Source of the DNA: Flavivirga sp. 57AJ16 | Lineage (GTDB): Bacteria > Bacteroidota > Bacteroidia > Flavobacteriales > Flavobacteriaceae | Direction: 5' to 3' | DNA length: 64,000 bases | Assembly: GCF_028736925.1 (NCBI RefSeq) | Contig: NZ_JAQZAT010000005.1 | Span: 1-64,000 of the forward strand | Shown: piece after piece, positions 1 to 8,199 of the stretch | Position numbering within the stretch: position 1 is the stretch's first letter | Layout of the letters: every line of letters begins with the position of its first letter | Notes under the pieces: generated by a model | Databases searched by the model: none | What the model saw: only the letters and a program-made list of their open reading frames with translations | What the model was told of the DNA's origin: nothing | Program-made: the position numbers and the translations under genes

Positions 1-2
1 AA

Positions 3-74
3 CTATTGGCAAGGGTTTTTGCTGTAGTGAACAGAGGGGTACCATATGTTGATACAATGGGATATGCCGCTTAA
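3..74 (+). CDS. Possible transposase C-terminal tail (partial, 5' end outside window)
   Basis: Frame 3 is open from the window edge and ends at a TAA at 72-74, giving a 23-residue tail that ends RGVPYVDTMGYAA. Its hydrophobic-basic composition resembles the end of IS110/IS116-type transposases, but no catalytic motif is visible and the assignment rests on general resemblance only. It lies directly before a truncated copy of a dispersed repeat, which fits an insertion at this edge. It could equally be the end of an unrelated gene or a chance open frame. Confidence 0.25.
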   Translation, partial: LLARVFAVVNRGVPYVDTMGYAA

Positions 75-122
75 GACAATAGAGAAAATTTATGATAAAA
101 AATTTGCTAAAGTCATAGGATA

Positions 123-217
123 CGAAATGCTAATAAAAACTAGAACTCCAATTGGTCTTCGACTGCGCTCAGACTGACATTACGGCCTTAACTTAATGAC
201 ATTGAGCCTAAGCTATG
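123..217 (+). repeat. 95-bp dispersed repeat, copy 1
   Basis: This 95-bp stretch matches 40287-40381 in the same orientation with about four mismatches, beginning CGAAATGCTAATAAAAAC and ending near GCTATG. It contains the arm CTTCGACTGCGCTCAGACTG. Copy 2 lies inside a larger foldback element at 40098-40454. Apart from repeats and a possible upstream control region for the next gene, nothing else is seen in 75-504. Confidence 0.8.
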
Positions 218-290
218 GAAATGAGGAGTAAAGTGATAAAACGAATTAATGAATGTGTTTGAATTGCGTATTTTAATTCATAATTGGTAT
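205..290 (+). repeat. Right half of a 163-bp palindromic element, left half missing
   Basis: From about 205 to 290 the sequence matches the right half of the element at 28445-28607, including the shared core around AAGCTATGGAAATGA and the terminal arm ending CATAATTGGTAT at 290. The matching left arm is absent; its place is taken by the 95-bp repeat and the possible transposase tail. It is therefore a truncated or composite copy of that family. Confidence 0.7.
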
Positions 291-416
291 TATAAGGCCT
301 TAGATGTGATTTTGTAGGATTTATAGTTTAATTTAAATAAGTAAATACGTTTAAAAATCTCCTTATTTTTCCTCGTTTTTCTGTAAAAATAAAGGATGTT
401 AGACGAACGGATGCAC

Positions 417-447
417 TTTAACGTATTTATAATTAGTTAGTTGTTAC
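417..447 (+). promoter_or_regulatory. Conserved upstream block of the secreted-protein paralogs, copy 1
   Basis: The block TTTAACGTATTTATAATTAG followed by TTAGTTGT recurs almost exactly at 2060-2087. Each copy lies shortly upstream of one of the two paralogous secreted proteins (505-1275 and 2138-2764), inside otherwise diverged AT-rich DNA. Conservation suggests either a shared promoter or operator, or simply a recent duplication of the whole unit. No exact TAnnTTTG box follows this copy. Confidence 0.4.
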
Positions 448-504
448 GTGTTTCTTTTTTTAATATAATTGTTTACTCTTTAATAACCCCTAATTAAATT
501 TATA

Positions 505-1275
505 ATGAAAAAATCTACTCTAACCTTTATTTTGTATTGTTTTATTTCTATTACTTATGCTCAAATTGGTATTGGTACTACCGTACCGGATATTTCATCA
601 ATTTTGGACATAGAAAGTGCAAATAAAGGTCTCCTGATTCCAAGACTTAGTAATGCCCAGAAAAATAATATTATTAACCCGGCAACAGGATTAATGGTTT
701 ATGATACATCTAATAAGTGTACTTCTGTAAACATAGGAACTCCAATGGCCCCTAATTGGGAGTGTTTAAATAAGTCAGACAATGCAACAATTCCTAGTGT
801 TATTGTATCCAATACGTCTCTATATCTTAATACTTCAAATGACAACCAATGGCTTGATGTGCCAGGTTTAGAAGCTACGTTTACAATTTTGGAAAGTGAA
901 ATGATAAAAATAGATTGGACATTATTCTCTGGTCAAAATGATTCGTCGACCGATTCGGGTTTTGCACAAATGTTTACCATTCTTAATATTAATGGGGTTA
1001 ATGATGTAGAATCATCTAATTACTTACCAATGATTCATAATCCTGGAGGTGATTATTATAGACTTTTAATGAATAATTCCTCATTTACACATGCTATTAG
1101 GCTTAATGCAGGTACTTATACTGTGAAAGTAAAAGTATATGCGGCTAGTTTTTTGGGGTCTACCAGTGAGGTACGTATAGGGGCTCATATTAATAACTGG
1201 GCAGGAACTGGTAATATGATTAATGATGAAAAAATAAACGCAGCAGCAAACAAGCTATTAATTTCTTTTCTATAA
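505..1275 (+). CDS. Secreted hypothetical protein with an IGIGT-type N-terminal module
   Basis: 256 residues. Residues 1-19 form a signal peptide ending TYA-Q. Next comes the module IGIGTTVPDISSILDIES, then KGLLIPRL and GLMVYDT, common at the N-terminus of Bacteroidota secreted proteins resembling phage tail-fibre modules. The rest (about 100-256) is predicted beta-rich, with a GTYTVKVKV strand and a conserved hydrophobic end (AANKLLISFL), suggesting a C1q/TNF-like jelly roll. It is a paralog of 2138-2764; the two share this C-terminal domain and the upstream block. No T9SS sorting domain is evident. A surface or secreted binding role is inference; the molecular function is unknown. Confidence 0.75.
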   Translation: MKKSTLTFILYCFISITYAQIGIGTTVPDISSILDIESANKGLLIPRLSNAQKNNIINPATGLMVYDTSNKCTSVNIGTPMAPNWECLNKSDNATIPSVIVSNTSLYLNTSNDNQWLDVPGLEATFTILESEMIKIDWTLFSGQNDSSTDSGFAQMFTILNINGVNDVESSNYLPMIHNPGGDYYRLLMNNSSFTHAIRLNAGTYTVKVKVYAASFLGSTSEVRIGAHINNWAGTGNMINDEKINAAANKLLISFL

Positions 1276-1381
1276 TACTTACTAAGATAATAAAAAGGAC
1301 CTATTTGAAAAGTAAACATGAGGCTGAGCCTTTCGGTTCCTAAAATCAATTAGACAGCCATAAATGTTTTGAAAAACTGAA

Positions 1382-1415
1382 AATCCTAATGGTTTTATAT
1401 AAAATCATTAGGATT
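1382..1415. terminator. Hairpin downstream of the secreted protein gene
   Basis: AATCCTAATG at 1382-1391 pairs perfectly with CATTAGGATT at 1406-1415, about 105 bases after the stop codon at 1275. There is no strong T-run, so it may be a weak terminator or an RNA-stabilising 3' hairpin. Confidence 0.5.
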
Positions 1416-1550
1416 AAATTATAGGGTTCCTGTGAATAACATTACTTCTGAAAGTATCTAAACAAAAGCCGAAGCATACCACTATGGCCCAACCTCGAGC
1501 CTGTCTGCCGACGAGGTAGGGATAGTTCGCTTCAAGAAATTCTTTAATTT

Positions 1551-1790
1551 CTATGTTTGTGATTCAGAAGTTACCTTTTGAACAATAGGAACAGCGTTAT
1601 CTAGTTCGTCTTTATTTACAAAAACTTCCTGAAATCCCGGAACGATACCCCCACCAAAACCGGCCAAGCGAGCAGATTCGGTAGTATCTTTAACAATGGC
1701 ATTAATATTAATGGCTTCTAACTCATTAATAATGCGTTGAACAATTATAAAATCCCCAGTAAATATTTTTATATAATTTGAATCTGACAT
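1551..1790 (-). CDS. DUF2007-family putative signal-transducing protein
   Basis: About 79 residues from the ATG at 1790. The open frame continues upstream to 1853, but the sequence before MSDSNYIKIF is not protein-like, so I choose the internal start. The pattern YIKIFTGDFIIVQRIINEL then GFGGGIVPGFQEVFVNKDEL matches the small DUF2007 alpha/beta fold (two-strand ferredoxin-like half, PII-like appearance), common as short single-domain proteins in Bacteroidota. It lies between the two secreted paralogs on the opposite strand. Its ligand and role are unknown; the family name is descriptive only. Confidence 0.7.
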   Translation of the reverse strand: MSDSNYIKIFTGDFIIVQRIINELEAININAIVKDTTESARLAGFGGGIVPGFQEVFVNKDELDNAVPIVQKVTSESQT

Positions 1791-2059
1791 AGTTATAGGT
1801 TTAATGAGTGCGTGTCTATTAAAGATACAAAATTTTAATGATATAAAACACAAGGAACTGTTGGGGCATGTTTTGAAACTGTTTTAAGTATGAATACCAC
1901 ATAAAATAAACCCATTTTATGTTATATATAGTAAGAATTTAAATCTTTTTTTTGTAGATATTAATGATCTATTTTTATAAATAAATACATCTATAATCAT
2001 TACTAATTTTCTTTATTTTATTGTAAGATAAATAAGTTATTTTATGTAAAACATAATAG

Positions 2060-2104
2060 TTTAACGTATTTGTAATCAGTTAGTTGTAGGTTATTTTATT
2101 TTTG
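2060..2104 (+). promoter_or_regulatory. Conserved upstream block copy 2 with a -7 box
   Basis: The block shared with 417-447 (TTTAACGTATTTGTAATCAG) is followed by TATTTTTG at 2097-2104, an exact match to the Bacteroidota -7 consensus TAnnTTTG. The CDS starts at 2138, giving a leader of about 25-30 bases. The nearest TTG at 2070-2072 is slightly farther than the usual spacing. Confidence 0.45.
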
Positions 2105-2137
2105 TGTATAATTGCCGTGCCCTAATTAAAATCTAAA

Positions 2138-2764
2138 ATGAAAAAAACTACTCTAACCTATTTTTTGTTGTGTTTTGTTTCCATTGCCTATACTCAAGTT
2201 GGTATTGGGACAATAGCACCAAGTAATTTATCAGTATCTAATATAGATAGTGATCATGTAACCACTCCTAATGATCATGTAGCCACACCAACCGTGATTA
2301 TTTCTAGTACTTCTTTAGAAATTAACGCATCAAATAAAAATAAATGGCTTAATGTACCAGATTTGACTGCTACGTTTACAATTTCAGAAAAGGACATTGT
2401 AAAAATAGATTGGACGTTGTTTGCTGGTCAGGCTAATTCTTCATCCGCTTCGGGTTTTGCACAAATGCTCACTATTCTTGAAGTTAATGGTGTTAATGAT
2501 GCTACATCTTCTAATTATTTACCAATGCTTTATAGTCCAGGAGGAAGTCATGGATTTTTAATGAACACTTCTAAGTTTTCCCATGCTATTAATCTTGATG
2601 CAGGAATTTATACTGTTCGAGTGAAAGTTTTGGTAGTTTCATTCTCAGGATCTACAAATAAAGTAGAAATTGGTTCTTATACCAATAATTGGACAGAAAC
2701 AGATAGTTTGACAGCGCAAGAGAAGTTAAATGCTGCAGCAAATAAGTTAATAATTACTTTTTAG
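2138..2764 (+). CDS. Secreted hypothetical protein, shortened paralog of 505-1275
   Basis: 208 residues with a signal peptide (about 1-19, ending AYT-Q) and the start of the IGIGT module (VGIGTIAPSNLS). The KGLLIPRL/GLMVYDT segment of the 505-1275 protein is missing and replaced by a short repeat-like linker with two DHV(A/T)TP motifs. The C-terminal beta domain (about 50-208) aligns throughout with its paralog: KWLNVPDLTATFTIS, VKIDWTLFAGQ, SGFAQMLTIL, GIYTVRVKV, AANKLIITF. It has its own promoter-like block. The function is unknown; the domain resembles secreted jelly-roll modules. The module loss suggests the two copies are diverging in role. Confidence 0.75.
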   Translation: MKKTTLTYFLLCFVSIAYTQVGIGTIAPSNLSVSNIDSDHVTTPNDHVATPTVIISSTSLEINASNKNKWLNVPDLTATFTISEKDIVKIDWTLFAGQANSSSASGFAQMLTILEVNGVNDATSSNYLPMLYSPGGSHGFLMNTSKFSHAINLDAGIYTVRVKVLVVSFSGSTNKVEIGSYTNNWTETDSLTAQEKLNAAANKLIITF

Positions 2765-3310
2765 TATTATACGTGAATCATGTTTAATAGCGGCATGGTC
2801 GCTAGAAGATAAATTCAGATAAGACTAATGGGTGTTATAGGTGTTTTAGAGACAAAATAGTCCATCATAAATAATAACAACCTACTCTCTTTCTCTCAAA
2901 AACAGGAATTCAATTTCCTTTTTAATTTGTTGTATTAAAATGATGACTAATATTTAAAACTGTACTCTAAAATACAAACCGGAATTGTTCCTCCTTTTTA
3001 AAAGGAAGGAACAATTCTATTTTATAGACATTTAGGAAGGATGTATAAATAGCTCGAGTGTGCAATTTCATTTATAGCTAAATCAATATAAAACAACATG
3101 AATCTTCAGAGTAAAAAACCGAATTTCTTCGTTAAAAATACTCGCCGTAACTAGGCTTGCCTACGCTTTTTGCCTTGAACTTCAATTTTTTATATCTAAA
3201 TATTCTATGCCATTTTATATCCACTTAGCTATAACATGACATACCTATCAAAGCGCTCTATTTATCTTGATCTAAAATAGCTGTTATTCGGTCATAGAGA
3301 ATAAAAGCTG
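2765..3310. other. Intergenic stretch with a strong hairpin
   Basis: This 546-bp gap separates the secreted paralog from the convergent PAP2 gene. The only clear structure is a hairpin at 2981-3018 (GGAATTGTTCC pairing with GGAACAATTC, one bulge), followed by TATTTTAT and therefore usable as a terminator. Around 3125-3195 there is a more G+C-rich patch (ACTCGCCGTAACTAGGCTTG) of unknown origin. I see no supported gene. Confidence 0.5.
2981..3018 (+). terminator. Probable terminator hairpin
   Basis: A long near-perfect inverted repeat with a short T/A-rich tail, lying between convergent genes. It could serve the plus-strand gene 2138-2764 even though it is about 215 bases from its stop codon. 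Confidence 0.5.
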
Positions 3311-4168
3311 TTAAAACACGCCAGTGACTCCAATTTTGTTTCCTGTAAAATGGAGTTTCCAGGAAACATGGTTCTTTTCCTTGACGGTATCGTTATAGGC
3401 TTTTGTATTGAATAGAAACTTATCTATAGAGTCCACAACAGCAATACTTATTACCGTTCCTAGGGCAACATCTGTAAGCCAGTGTGCACCTGTGAACAAT
3501 CTTGAAATAGGAATTACCGAACCTAATGTATATATACCAACTTTAGACCATGTATTGTCAAACTGTTTAGCAAGCGCATGCGTCATGGTCATCGATAAAA
3601 TAGTATGTCCGGATGGAAATGAATGAAATTGGGGTTCGTTTGACCAAAACCTGAATTCTGTACTTTTATGGCCGTTTTTGGGACGGGTTCTACCGAAAGC
3701 AGTTTTACTCAGGCTTTGTATAACTCCCGTGGTAAATGAAGATGAAATAATTAACACACTTGTTTTTCTAATCTTTTCACTTTTGGTCAATAAACCAATA
3801 CCATATAATCCGGCATTTGCAATAAAATAAACCTGCGGGCTTCCAAACCTGGTACCAGTTTCCTGAAATACATTTGGAACCTTAGCTTCTTGACGAATAA
3901 AAAAACTACTACTTTCATCATCTATGGTAGAAAGCCCTAAAAGCCCGAGACCGATAGCTCCAAAAGTTGTAAAATCTTTCTTTTTCCAATGAAGGGGCCT
4001 GGTAAAAGAATGCTTAACACTTAAGAGGGTTTGCTTAAGATCATAGCCTGCTAATTGCATTACAGAAGCGGTGTCTTTAACTTTTTTCAAGTGTATTTTC
4101 TGTGCGCTCAATTTAAAGGAGGCAAAGAAGCATATAGCAGTTAGAAAAAAAACTTTTTGCCATGTCAT
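3311..4168 (-). CDS. Periplasmic PAP2-family phosphatase
   Basis: I place the start at the ATG at 4168, which gives a clean signal peptide (MTWQKVFFLTAICFFASFKL then SA-Q) and leaves 4 bases after the pheT stop; the upstream ATG at 4192 would overlap pheT. All three PAP2 signature blocks are present: K-x6-RP (K155, RP162-163), PSGH (186-189) and SR-x5-H-x3-D (SRLFTGAHWLTD, H229 as nucleophile). These enzymes hydrolyse membrane-linked phosphates such as undecaprenyl pyrophosphate, phosphatidylglycerol phosphate or lipid A phosphates. The substrate cannot be told from sequence. The gene is probably cotranscribed with pheT. Confidence 0.85.
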   Translation of the reverse strand: MTWQKVFFLTAICFFASFKLSAQKIHLKKVKDTASVMQLAGYDLKQTLLSVKHSFTRPLHWKKKDFTTFGAIGLGLLGLSTIDDESSSFFIRQEAKVPNVFQETGTRFGSPQVYFIANAGLYGIGLLTKSEKIRKTSVLIISSSFTTGVIQSLSKTAFGRTRPKNGHKSTEFRFWSNEPQFHSFPSGHTILSMTMTHALAKQFDNTWSKVGIYTLGSVIPISRLFTGAHWLTDVALGTVISIAVVDSIDKFLFNTKAYNDTVKEKNHVSWKLHFTGNKIGVTGVF

Positions 4169-4172
4169 AATA

Positions 4173-6599
4173 TTATCGCAACTCTGCTCCAAGTTGCTTT
4201 TCGAAGTTTGCTTGTAGCTTATTCATTATTTTATCTATTTGTTTATCGGTAAGCGTTTTATTTTCGTCTTGCAGCGTAAAACTAACCGCATAGCTCTTTT
4301 TGCCTTTAGGTAAGTTTTTCCCTTGATAAACATCAAATAGATTGACATTTTTTAATAATTGTTTTTCACTTTGTTTGGCTATTTTATAAATAGATTCAAA
4401 AGTAATTTTATCATCTAGCAATAAAGCAAAATCACGACGTACTTCCGGATATTTATGAATCGCTTTAAATTTAATCTTGTTATGCTTCACTAAATCTAGA
4501 ACAGCATCCCAATTAAAATTTGCAAATAATACGTCTTGAGAAATATCAAAATGCCTAAGTATTGGTTTTTTTATTAATCCGAAGTCAACTAATTTGGTTT
4601 TTCCCTGGCTAAATTCCAGACCTTCACTAAAAAAGTCATTTTTAACAGGCGTTTCATTAAACCTCGAGATCCCCAAACGTTGTAATATAGCAATAATGTA
4701 TCCTTTAATTAAAAAGAAGTCACTTTTTTTATTGGCATTATGCCAGTTTTCAGATGTTTGATTGCCGGTTACAAAAAGTGATAAATGTTTAAACTCCTCC
4801 CTTTTGCTACCAAAATCATGATATGTTTTACCATATTCGAACAACTTTAAATCTGCACGTTTTCTATTGATGTTAAATGATATAGCTTCTAGGCCAGAAA
4901 ACAATAGGGATTGTCTTAAAACAGACAAGTCGCTACTTAAGGCATTTAGGATACTAACATTGTGTTCTTCCTTTAATTGTTCGCTTAAAGCTGTGTAGGC
5001 TGGAGTTGTTAATGAATTAGAAAGGATTTCGTAAAAGCCTTGTGAGACTAATTGATTTCCTACAGTGTTCTGTATTTTATAATCTTCAAACTTTGATGTT
5101 CCCGAAATAGAAGCGTTTAATTTTTTTGTCGTATTGATATTGTTGTATCCATAAACACGCAATATTTCTTCAATGATATCAGCTTCTCTTTGCACATCGT
5201 TTCTGTAAGCAGGTACCGTTAAACCCAAACCAGCTTCGGTTACATTGTTTACTTTAATATCCAATGATGTTAAAATACGTTTAATAACTTCTTTTGGAAT
5301 TTCTTCTCCAATGAGTTTTTTTGCATTTTCGAAGCTTAATCGAACCTCGAAATCTTTAATTTTATTAGGGTAGAGATCAATGAGATCACTGGTAATTTCC
5401 CCGCCTGCTATTTCCTGGATCAATAAGGCAGCACGTTTTAGTGCATATTCTGTAATATTGGGATCGATACCACGTTCAAATCTAAAAGAGGCATCTGTAT
5501 TTACCCCGTGTCTTTTAGCAGACTTGCGTATACTAATAGGGTTAAAATAAGCGCTTTCTAAAAAGATACTGGTTGTAGCTTCTGTTACTCCTGAGTCAAT
5601 ACCTCCAAAAACACCAGCAATACACATTGGTTTTTCGGCGTCACAGATCATTAAGTCGTCTTCGTGTAATTCACGCTCTACACCATCTAAGGTTGTAAAC
5701 TTTGTTCCTGCAGCTAGCGTTTTTACTTCAACTTTATTACCTGAGATCTTTACGGCATCAAAAGCATGTAGAGGCTGTCCCAAATCATGTAGTACATAGT
5801 TTGTGGCATCAACAATATTATTAATTGGGCTTAAACCAATAGCCTTTAAGCGGTGCTGTAACCACGAAGGGGACTCTTTAACTTTTAATCCAGATATAGT
5901 GACACCACAGTAACGAGGTGCTAAATCTTTATTTTTTACATCTACATCAATTTTCAGGGTGCGATTATCTATACGAAATGCGCTTACAGATGGTGTGATG
6001 AGCTCTAAATTGATATCTTTTTGAATTAAGCCAGCTTTTAGGTCACGAGCTGTACCTAAATGGCTCATAGCATCTGCTCTGTTGGGGGTTAGTCCAATTT
6101 CAAATACGATATCATTTTCTATATCAAAAAGATCAACAGCTGGCGTTCCCTCTTTAATGGCAGCATCTAAGACCATGATGCCATCATGGGATTTTCCTAG
6201 GCCCAACTCATCTTCAGCACAAATCATTCCATGGCTTTCTTCACCACGTATCTTGCCCTTTTTTATAGTCCAAGCTTCACCTTCTTCAGTATACAAAGTC
6301 GTTCCAATAGTAGCAACAGGTACTTTTTGCCCAACACTTACATTCGGGGCTCCACAAACTATTTGCAAAGGGGTCTCAGTCCCTATGTCTACTGTAGTTA
6401 TTTTTAACTTATCTGCATTTGGGTGTTTAACACAGGTCAAAACTTTTCCCACAAGAATACCTTCCAGTCCGCCTTTAACAGATTGATAGGCTTCAACACC
6501 TTCAACTTCAAGCCCTAAATCCGTAAGTAATTCACTAGTCTGTTCTGGTGTCCACTCCGTTTTTAAAAACTGCTTTAACCAATTGTAAGAAATTTTCAT
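4173..6599 (-). CDS. pheT: Phenylalanine-tRNA ligase beta subunit
   Basis: 808 residues, the normal length for bacterial PheT. Domains in order: tRNA-binding OB fold (about 40-150, EGILVGKVLTCVKHPNADKL), B3/B4 editing region (about 210-400, with RYCGVTISGLKV and GQPLHAFDA), B5 (about 410-480), the catalytic-like core, and a C-terminal FDX-ACB anticodon-binding domain (about 715-808, starting near HKYPEVRRDFAL). It pairs with PheS, not in this window, to charge tRNA-Phe. A good promoter precedes it at 6624-6653, and the PAP2 gene follows after 4 bases. Confidence 0.98.
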   Translation of the reverse strand: MKISYNWLKQFLKTEWTPEQTSELLTDLGLEVEGVEAYQSVKGGLEGILVGKVLTCVKHPNADKLKITTVDIGTETPLQIVCGAPNVSVGQKVPVATIGTTLYTEEGEAWTIKKGKIRGEESHGMICAEDELGLGKSHDGIMVLDAAIKEGTPAVDLFDIENDIVFEIGLTPNRADAMSHLGTARDLKAGLIQKDINLELITPSVSAFRIDNRTLKIDVDVKNKDLAPRYCGVTISGLKVKESPSWLQHRLKAIGLSPINNIVDATNYVLHDLGQPLHAFDAVKISGNKVEVKTLAAGTKFTTLDGVERELHEDDLMICDAEKPMCIAGVFGGIDSGVTEATTSIFLESAYFNPISIRKSAKRHGVNTDASFRFERGIDPNITEYALKRAALLIQEIAGGEITSDLIDLYPNKIKDFEVRLSFENAKKLIGEEIPKEVIKRILTSLDIKVNNVTEAGLGLTVPAYRNDVQREADIIEEILRVYGYNNINTTKKLNASISGTSKFEDYKIQNTVGNQLVSQGFYEILSNSLTTPAYTALSEQLKEEHNVSILNALSSDLSVLRQSLLFSGLEAISFNINRKRADLKLFEYGKTYHDFGSKREEFKHLSLFVTGNQTSENWHNANKKSDFFLIKGYIIAILQRLGISRFNETPVKNDFFSEGLEFSQGKTKLVDFGLIKKPILRHFDISQDVLFANFNWDAVLDLVKHNKIKFKAIHKYPEVRRDFALLLDDKITFESIYKIAKQSEKQLLKNVNLFDVYQGKNLPKGKKSYAVSFTLQDENKTLTDKQIDKIMNKLQANFEKQLGAELR

Positions 6600-6623
6600 A
6601 AAAAATCCGCTGTTTTAAGAGTG

Positions 6624-6653
6624 CAAAGATAAAATATTGAAGCTAGCATTCAA
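6624..6653 (-). promoter_or_regulatory. Promoter of pheT (Bacteroidota type)
   Basis: On the minus strand, TTG (6651-6653) and TATCTTTG (6624-6631) are separated by 19 bases, matching the TTG-N19-TAnnTTTG consensus. The pheT ATG follows after a short leader. Confidence 0.75.
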
Positions 6654-6752
6654 ACATTGCTTGTAATTTGTGAAGGTAAAAAGTATAAATATTATCTTTT
6701 ATTTGTTAGTATTATGTTGTTATTTCGAATAATGTAATTCAAACAATCTTTT

Positions 6753-7964
6753 ATGAAACATATTGCCATAACGCTATTGGTTCTTTTTGTGATAGCTTGT
6801 AAACAAGATATTAAAATAAATAAGCTCAAAAAAGGAACATATCGTGGGTTGTTAAAAGTTAATGAAGCTACCGATTTACCATTTAGTTTTAAGGTGATTT
6901 CAGAAAACAAAATACATATTTTAAATGCTGAAGAGGTTATTGAAGTTGATGATGTTAGCTATAAATATGACTCGGTATTTATAAAAATGCCGGTTTTTGA
7001 AGGCTATTTGGTTGCTAAAATCGAAAACAATGCGCTAGTAGGACGTTTTGTAAAAAAAGGTTTGAATAGGGTCATGGGGTTTTCTGCCGAAAAAAGTATG
7101 ATTCGATTTGATAGATCGGAAAGTGCTAAACATGATATTTCCGGCCATTGGGAAACGGTTTTTAGCCCGGATTCTGATACCAATAAATATATGGCAAAAG
7201 GAACTTTTAGTCACAAAGGAAATATAGTTACGGGAACTTTTAGAACGACTACAGGCGATTATCGTTATTTGGAAGGCGTTTTGGATGGAGATCAACTTAA
7301 GTTATCAACTTTCGATGGTGCGCATGCCTTTTTGTTCATAGCTATGGTCACCGATAGCTCTATGGTTGGCACCTTTTATTCTGGAAACCATTTTCAAGAA
7401 CCATTTGTAGCCAAGCGCAATGATACTTATGAATTACCAGATGCGAATACTCTTACTTTCCTAAAAGAAGGCTATGATAAAGTTGAATTTTCATTTCCTG
7501 ATGAAACAGGAACAATGGTTTCTTTAAACGACGCACGTTTTAATAATAAGGTCGTTTTGGTGCAAATTATGGGAACCTGGTGCCCAAATTGTTTAGATGA
7601 AAGTAAGTTTTATTCAGAATTTTATAAAAACAATCGAGATAAAGATATAGAAATAGTGGCTTTGGCTTTTGAGTATGTAAAAACAGAAGACGTTGCTTTT
7701 AACAATATAAAGCGTTTAAAAGATAAAACGGGTATTACTTATCCTATTTTATTGGCACAATATGGTTCTTCCAGTAAGGTTAGGGCACAAGAAAAGTTAC
7801 CTATGCTTAACCATGTGCTGTCTTATCCAACCACTATCTTTATTGATAAAAAAGGAAAAGTTAGAAAAATCCACACTGGGTTTAATGGGCCGGCTACCAA
7901 AGAAAAGTACGTGGCATTTAAAAAGGGGTTTAAAACTTTTGTTGATGTGTTGTTGGAGGAATGA
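6753..7964 (+). CDS. Thioredoxin-fold lipoprotein (TlpA/redoxin type)
   Basis: 403 residues. A lipoprotein signal (MKHIAITLLVLFVIAC, Cys16) precedes a roughly 230-residue beta-rich N-terminal region with no recognised family. From about 245 there is a thioredoxin-like domain with the WCPNC redox motif (C277-P-N-C280) and the later cis-proline region LSYPTTIFIDKKGKV. This resembles TlpA/ResA-like periplasmic thiol-disulfide oxidoreductases with a DUF4369-like N-terminal domain, common in Bacteroidota. It probably acts in the periplasm as a reductant; the partner is unknown. It stands alone between pheT (divergent) and 8200-9858. Confidence 0.8.
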   Translation: MKHIAITLLVLFVIACKQDIKINKLKKGTYRGLLKVNEATDLPFSFKVISENKIHILNAEEVIEVDDVSYKYDSVFIKMPVFEGYLVAKIENNALVGRFVKKGLNRVMGFSAEKSMIRFDRSESAKHDISGHWETVFSPDSDTNKYMAKGTFSHKGNIVTGTFRTTTGDYRYLEGVLDGDQLKLSTFDGAHAFLFIAMVTDSSMVGTFYSGNHFQEPFVAKRNDTYELPDANTLTFLKEGYDKVEFSFPDETGTMVSLNDARFNNKVVLVQIMGTWCPNCLDESKFYSEFYKNNRDKDIEIVALAFEYVKTEDVAFNNIKRLKDKTGITYPILLAQYGSSSKVRAQEKLPMLNHVLSYPTTIFIDKKGKVRKIHTGFNGPATKEKYVAFKKGFKTFVDVLLEE

Positions 7965-8138
7965 TCCGTGACTTCCATTTTTAGTGTTTGATATATGCAG
8001 GGTATTTCAATTCTTATAATTTATAGCGTTAAAATATTGAGGCAATAAAATGAGTAATTAGTTTTAGTAGGTAAAGTAATACAATATAAATATATAAGCT
8101 GTATATTATTACAAAACACTGTATTTTATCGATAAAAT

Positions 8139-8169
8139 TTGCATTTCATAGGTTGTGATTGTACGTTTG
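8139..8169 (+). promoter_or_regulatory. Promoter of the beta-helix/TonB protein gene
   Basis: TTG at 8139-8141 and TACGTTTG at 8162-8169 are separated by 20 bases, fitting TTG-N20-TAnnTTTG. The coding start at 8200 leaves a leader of roughly 25 bases. Confidence 0.65.
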
Positions 8170-8199
8170 ATTTATCTAACTAAATAGCAATCATTTAAC

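Noticed and set aside
1791-1853. Longer N-terminus for the DUF2007 protein
   Set aside because: The added residues are not like the family and the normal start is MSDSNYIKIF.
3408-3626. Plus-strand frame opposite the PAP2 gene
   Set aside because: It is antisense to conserved PAP2 motifs; no independent evidence for coding.
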